A stretch of 31,256 nt of DNA from a virus: positions 1-31,256 of IMG/VR virus record IMGVR_UViG_3300030099_007889, one strand, 5' to 3'. Each line of letters begins with the position of its first letter. The stretch's first letter is position 1. Made by a program: the position numbers and the translations under genes. Shown in pieces: positions 30,798-31,256 of the stretch. The notes beneath the pieces are model-generated. The model saw nothing but the letters and a program-made list of their open reading frames with translations. It made no database searches and was not told the DNA's origin.

Positions 30798-31256
30798 ATG
30801 GGGTCAATGGAAAGCGACCTGACATTAATATCTAAAATACAGGAAGACAACACTGACCAGAAAAGCCTAATAGCTTTAGTAGATAGGCATTCTGGCATAT
30901 TCCATACGATGGTTAATCATTTTATGTCAAGTCCTCAATGCGCTTTGGACAAAAATTTGATTATTGAGGATAAAGAGATTACAATATACAATTCGGCTTT
31001 AAACTATGATCCTTCTAGAAACACTAAATTTTCTACTCATTTAGCTAACCAAACTAAATGGAAGTGCCTCAACGCACTGAATAAGAAAAAGAAAAATAAA
31101 GAGTGTTTTATAGATGATGATAATACATACATCGAGCCTAGCTGTGAATCATTTATCCAAGACATTAACAAAGAGGAAGCCTTAACTGTTTTTGAAGACT
31201 GCTTAAAAACAGAAACTGACGATAGGGTAAAAAAAATAGTTGACATGAGATATGGA
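30798..31256 (+). CDS. Phage sigma-factor-like protein, 3'-truncated
   Basis: 153 residues are visible and the frame runs off the right edge. The ATG at 30798 is chosen; another ATG at 30807 and a GTG at 30771 are in frame. The region Tyr-Asp-Pro-Ser-Arg-Asn-Thr-Lys-Phe-Ser-Thr-His-Leu-Ala (encoded near 31005-31050), followed by Thr-Lys-Trp-Lys-Cys-Leu-Asn, matches sigma70 region 2.2-2.4 (D-P-x-x-G-x-x-F-x-T-Y-A ... W-I-R). The upstream helix Leu-Ile-Ala-Leu-Val-Asp-Arg-His-Ser-Gly-Ile-Phe fits region 2.1. The last residues visible (Val-Asp-Met-Arg-Tyr-Gly) look like the start of region 4. It would redirect host RNA polymerase to phage promoters. It is read from a consensus host promoter. Confidence 0.8.
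   Translation, partial: MGSMESDLTLISKIQEDNTDQKSLIALVDRHSGIFHTMVNHFMSSPQCALDKNLIIEDKEITIYNSALNYDPSRNTKFSTHLANQTKWKCLNALNKKKKNKECFIDDDNTYIEPSCESFIQDINKEEALTVFEDCLKTETDDRVKKIVDMRYG

Overview
The window is part of the genome of a large, AT-rich tailed bacteriophage, most likely a lytic marine-type phage. The evidence is a tail-fibre gene with the repeated 'G-x-(V/L)-G-(I/V)-G' motif at the left edge, a nearly complete phage replication and recombination module, a phage-type ribonucleotide reductase, many small phage hypothetical genes, and genes packed with 1- and 4-base overlaps. No tRNA, rRNA, IS element, integrase or CRISPR array was seen. Starts with room for a Shine-Dalgarno sequence mostly lack one. 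That fits a host with SD-independent initiation (Bacteroidota or some cyanobacteria), but the host cannot be fixed from this window.

Layout. Bases 1-3250 are mainly rightward: the 3' end of a tail-fibre gene, a GT-A glycosyltransferase and a proline-rich repeat protein, with one small leftward gene at 1741-1956. From 30551 down to 3256 every gene runs leftward, with gaps of a few bases or overlaps of 1-100 bases. In transcription order this block encodes class I ribonucleotide reductase (NrdB, NrdA); a modular basic phage protein; a surface-glycan cassette (GT4, exostosin-like transferase, GT-A transferase, LicD-like protein, SAM methyltransferase, GDP-mannose 4,6-dehydratase); a RecA-like recombinase and a PD-(D/E)XK nuclease; DnaB helicase, a DnaG-like primase and a Cas4/RecB-like nuclease; a DNA polymerase III alpha subunit split into a PHP piece and a polymerase piece with a DnaQ-like exonuclease gene between them; a ClpA-like AAA+ unfoldase; a hairpin terminator-like element; a kinase-fold protein lacking the usual catalytic Asp; two more glycosyltransferase genes that appear to share one split GT9 domain; a possible ssDNA-annealing protein; and a GNAT acetyltransferase.

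At the right edge a divergent 250-base region carries a perfect consensus sigma70 promoter (TTGACA, 16 bases, TATAAT) and several palindromes. It leads rightward into a truncated sigma-factor-like gene. A weaker promoter in the same region may drive the leftward operon.

How the genes fit together. Host polymerase could transcribe both sides of the divergent region. One side makes a phage sigma factor, presumably to redirect RNA polymerase. The other makes dNTPs (NrdAB), the replisome core (DnaB, primase, Pol III alpha, proofreading exonuclease) and recombination proteins. The glycan genes are co-transcribed with replication genes, so their product is probably made during infection, for virion or host-surface decoration. 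The points most worth a second look are the three-piece polymerase, the GT9 domain split at a TAATG junction, the apparent pseudokinase, the phage Clp unfoldase that keeps a ClpP-docking-like tripeptide, and the palindromic leader of the sigma gene.
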